Of a stretch of DNA of 7,863 nt, positions 6,420-7,863 are shown in pieces (positions within the stretch are counted from its first letter, which is position 1; every line of letters starts with the position of its first letter). Both the position numbers and the translations under genes were made by a program. Below the pieces are notes generated by a model that worked only from the letters and a program-made list of their open reading frames with translations, ran no database searches and was not told the DNA's origin. The DNA lies in assembly GCA_001577185.1 (NCBI GenBank), contig LSCM01000047.1, positions 1 to 7,863 on the forward strand, given 5' to 3'. Origin of the DNA: Cloacimonetes bacterium TCS62 (GTDB taxonomy: Bacteria > Cloacimonadota > Cloacimonadia > Cloacimonadales > TCS61).

Positions 6420-7100
6420 ATGGCAGAAAAGTTTTTAACATTACGCGAAGTTGCTAATCATCTAAAAATAACAGATTCTGTTGTTAAGGAGATGATAAAA
6501 GCAAAAGTTTTCCCAACTAAAAAAGTGAGTGGTTCAGATAAGATCAAAAAAGCAGATGTAGAAGAATGGCTTGCTAATCTTAATGAACGTGAAGTTGAGC
6601 AGTTAGCGATTAATAGATCAGTTACTCGTTTCACCGACTATTTTAATCAAGACAACATCATATTAGATTTTCAGGCATCAAATAGATATGAAGCCATAGG
6701 GGAAATGTCTAGATTTGCCAAAAAAATTAAGGTAGTACGAGATCATCGATGGTTATACAAAGTCGTAATCGCCCGCGAAGAATTAGTTTCAACAGCTGTT
6801 GGCAATGGTGTTGCTTTACTACATCCCAGGCATTTCCATCAATCGAAGATAAAAAAACCGACGATCTTGCTGGGACGTTCCAACCAAGAATTAGAATTTG
6901 AATCAATTGATAATAAACCTGTTAATATTTTTTTTATGCTTTTACTTCATAATGATGCTCAGCATCTTTTTTCAATTTCCTATATTTCAAAATTACTTCT
7001 TCATAAGAATATTTTAAAGAAATTAAAAACAACAGATTCCAAAGCAAAAATTGTCGAATTAATCACAACTGAAATACAAAAAAATAAATGTTCCACGTGA
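6420..7100 (+). CDS. Excisionase/MerR-type helix-turn-helix fused to a PTS EIIA (fructose/nitrogen type) domain
   Basis: A probable cytosolic regulator of 226 residues. Residues about 4-52 form an excisionase-family winged helix-turn-helix (FLTLREVANHLKI, VVKEMIKAKVFPTKKV, then IKKADVEEWL). Residues about 75-222 form a PTS EIIA type 2 domain like PtsN and FruA-IIA: IILDFQASNRYEAIGEM at 80-96, AREELVSTAVGNGVALLHPRH at 118-138 with the expected phosphorylated histidine at His135, IFFMLLLHNDAQHLFSISYIS near 170-190, and a C-terminal helix. The usual proline before the active histidine (IPH) is leucine (LLH). No EIIB or EIIC domain or gene is present, so sugar transport is unlikely. A phosphorylation-responsive DNA-binding role is inferred, with the adjacent divergent promoter region as an obvious candidate target. 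Its last three sense codons and stop lie within a parS sequence, and it converges on the hydrolase gene with only 4 bp between stops. Confidence 0.85.
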   Translation: MAEKFLTLREVANHLKITDSVVKEMIKAKVFPTKKVSGSDKIKKADVEEWLANLNEREVEQLAINRSVTRFTDYFNQDNIILDFQASNRYEAIGEMSRFAKKIKVVRDHRWLYKVVIAREELVSTAVGNGVALLHPRHFHQSKIKKPTILLGRSNQELEFESIDNKPVNIFFMLLLHNDAQHLFSISYISKLLLHKNILKKLKTTDSKAKIVELITTEIQKNKCST

Positions 7101-7104
7101 AACA
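7089..7104. other. parS: parS centromere site (ParB/Spo0J binding)
   Basis: The plus strand reads TGTTCCACGTGAAACA, identical to the parS first described in B. subtilis spo0J and conforming to the general bacterial consensus TGTTNCACGTGAAACA. It is palindromic except for one base pair. ParB dimers load here as CTP-dependent sliding clamps, and the ParB-DNA complex is segregated by ParA and recruits SMC. The site begins within the HTH-EIIA coding sequence, where it encodes the final Cys-Ser-Thr and the TGA stop. It ends exactly one base before the TAA stop of the convergent hydrolase gene, so it fills the junction between the two genes. By a hand estimate with equal base use, an exact match to the 15 fixed bases is expected about 1.5e-5 times by chance in this window on both strands. 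Confidence 0.9.
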
Positions 7105-7863
7105 TTAAGGTTTTTTGTAATATTTTTTTAACCATCTTAAGGTTCTAAAATAATTGTTTGCAGCATTCCACAAAATATAGCCATCAGCCTTTCCATTTTC
7201 TACAGCTTTAATTTGTGCAATAATGTACTCTGGAGAGTAATTTACTTTCCAACTATTTGCTTGTAAATATGGAATAACTTTACATCCTTTTTTTGTATAT
7301 TTTTTAGTTAGTTTTACACCCTTGTAAACAATGTGATACGGTTCATTTGGAATATAATCCCTATAACCAAAATTATTGGCAAAATGCGATGAATAGATCA
7401 TTGGATGGATTGAATCCAAATGCTTAGTCATTCTTACAATATTCTGACCTGTCTGCAGTATATCTGCTCTTCTTTGCCAGGCTACAATAGCAAAAACATC
7501 GGCAGTTAATTTTATTTCTTCTCTCTGACAGATAACTTCAGCCCGTTTTATAAAATCGACAATAATATCTTCTTTTTCCCGCCATACATAAGAGCTATCA
7601 ACAGTAGCAAGCAATGAATCTTCTCTTTGAAAATGGAATACTGCCTTATCTATCTTACCCTGGGTCGGAAATCTTATATAATCAAGTTGAATCTCATCCA
7701 CACCTTGAGAAGCAACATAAGATATAAGATTCAACAACATTTCTTGATATTTCGGATTTGAAGAATCGACCCAAGAAGGTTTTCTTCTTTCACTCTCTTT
7801 CCAAACATTACCATTTGCATAAAATGGTCTTAAAAGCGAATCCATTCCCGCAGAAAATTGATC
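7105..7863 (-). CDS. Putative glycoside hydrolase, DUF4015 family (5'-truncated by window edge)
   Basis: C-terminal 252 residues of a predicted TIM-barrel glycoside-hydrolase-like protein. The frame is open through the window edge (first visible codons read DQFSAGMDSLL), so the ATG at 7845 is internal and the true N-terminus, probably with a signal peptide, lies outside. Family features, numbered from that internal methionine: a WVDSSNP segment at 25-31, the strongly conserved GVDEIQLDYIRFPTQGK at 48-64 with acidic residues suited to catalysis, a LTADVFAIVAW strand near 113-123, HPMIYSSHFANNFG near 147-160, PYLQANSW near 193 and ADGYILWNAANNY near 220-232. These match the DUF4015 putative glycosyl hydrolases of diverse bacteria, whose substrates are largely unknown; an envelope or extracellular polysaccharide is a reasonable guess. 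The gene converges on the HTH-EIIA gene, and a parS abuts its stop codon. Confidence 0.82.
   Translation of the reverse strand, partial: DQFSAGMDSLLRPFYANGNVWKESERRKPSWVDSSNPKYQEMLLNLISYVASQGVDEIQLDYIRFPTQGKIDKAVFHFQREDSLLATVDSSYVWREKEDIIVDFIKRAEVICQREEIKLTADVFAIVAWQRRADILQTGQNIVRMTKHLDSIHPMIYSSHFANNFGYRDYIPNEPYHIVYKGVKLTKKYTKKGCKVIPYLQANSWKVNYSPEYIIAQIKAVENGKADGYILWNAANNYFRTLRWLKKYYKKP

Noticed and set aside
7105..7152. T-rich segments with GGTT/AACC repeats as a possible terminator at the convergent junction
   Set aside because: The stems are only about four base pairs, A/T-rich or interrupted, and the sequence codes for the hydrolase C-terminus. No convincing intrinsic terminator is formed.

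Overview
This is an AT-rich (roughly one-third G+C by eye), gene-dense chromosomal segment from a diderm bacterium. LptE and LolA imply an LPS-bearing outer membrane. The short, lysine-rich FtsK, the divergent YchF-type GTPase and a fused HTH/PTS-IIA regulator suggest an under-sampled lineage such as Cloacimonadota or a neighbour in the FCB group. That placement is inferred from style only, because no rRNA or marker tree is available here.

Layout. From about 6316 down to 79 the minus strand carries six tightly packed or overlapping genes that look like one operon: lptE (LPS-assembly lipoprotein), an RsuA/RluB-type rRNA pseudouridine synthase, a YchF-like P-loop NTPase, ftsK (DNA translocase), lolA (lipoprotein carrier) and manC (mannose-1-phosphate guanylyltransferase). 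Three of the six serve the envelope (LptE, LolA, ManC), one serves division and chromosome segregation (FtsK), and two serve ribosome or translation functions. The ftsK-lolA adjacency is also found in E. coli. A 103-bp divergent promoter region (6317-6419) separates this operon from a plus-strand gene at 6420-7100, which encodes an excisionase-type helix-turn-helix joined to a PTS EIIA domain. A convergent minus-strand gene (7105 to the window end) encodes a secreted-type putative glycoside hydrolase of the DUF4015 family. Its 5' part lies outside the window.

The most notable non-coding signal is a 16-bp sequence, TGTTCCACGTGAAACA, at 7089-7104. It is identical to the classical bacterial parS centromere bound by ParB/Spo0J. 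It covers the last codons and stop of the HTH-EIIA gene and ends one base before the stop codon of the convergent hydrolase gene. A second site with one mismatch, TGTTTCACGTTAAACA, lies inside manC at 626-641. Together they suggest that the window is part of a ParABS centromere region and therefore probably lies near the replication origin.

No tRNA, rRNA, CRISPR array, insertion sequence or convincing intrinsic terminator was seen. No gene-free stretch exceeds about 100 bases. Positions 1-78 hold only the AT-rich region downstream of manC.
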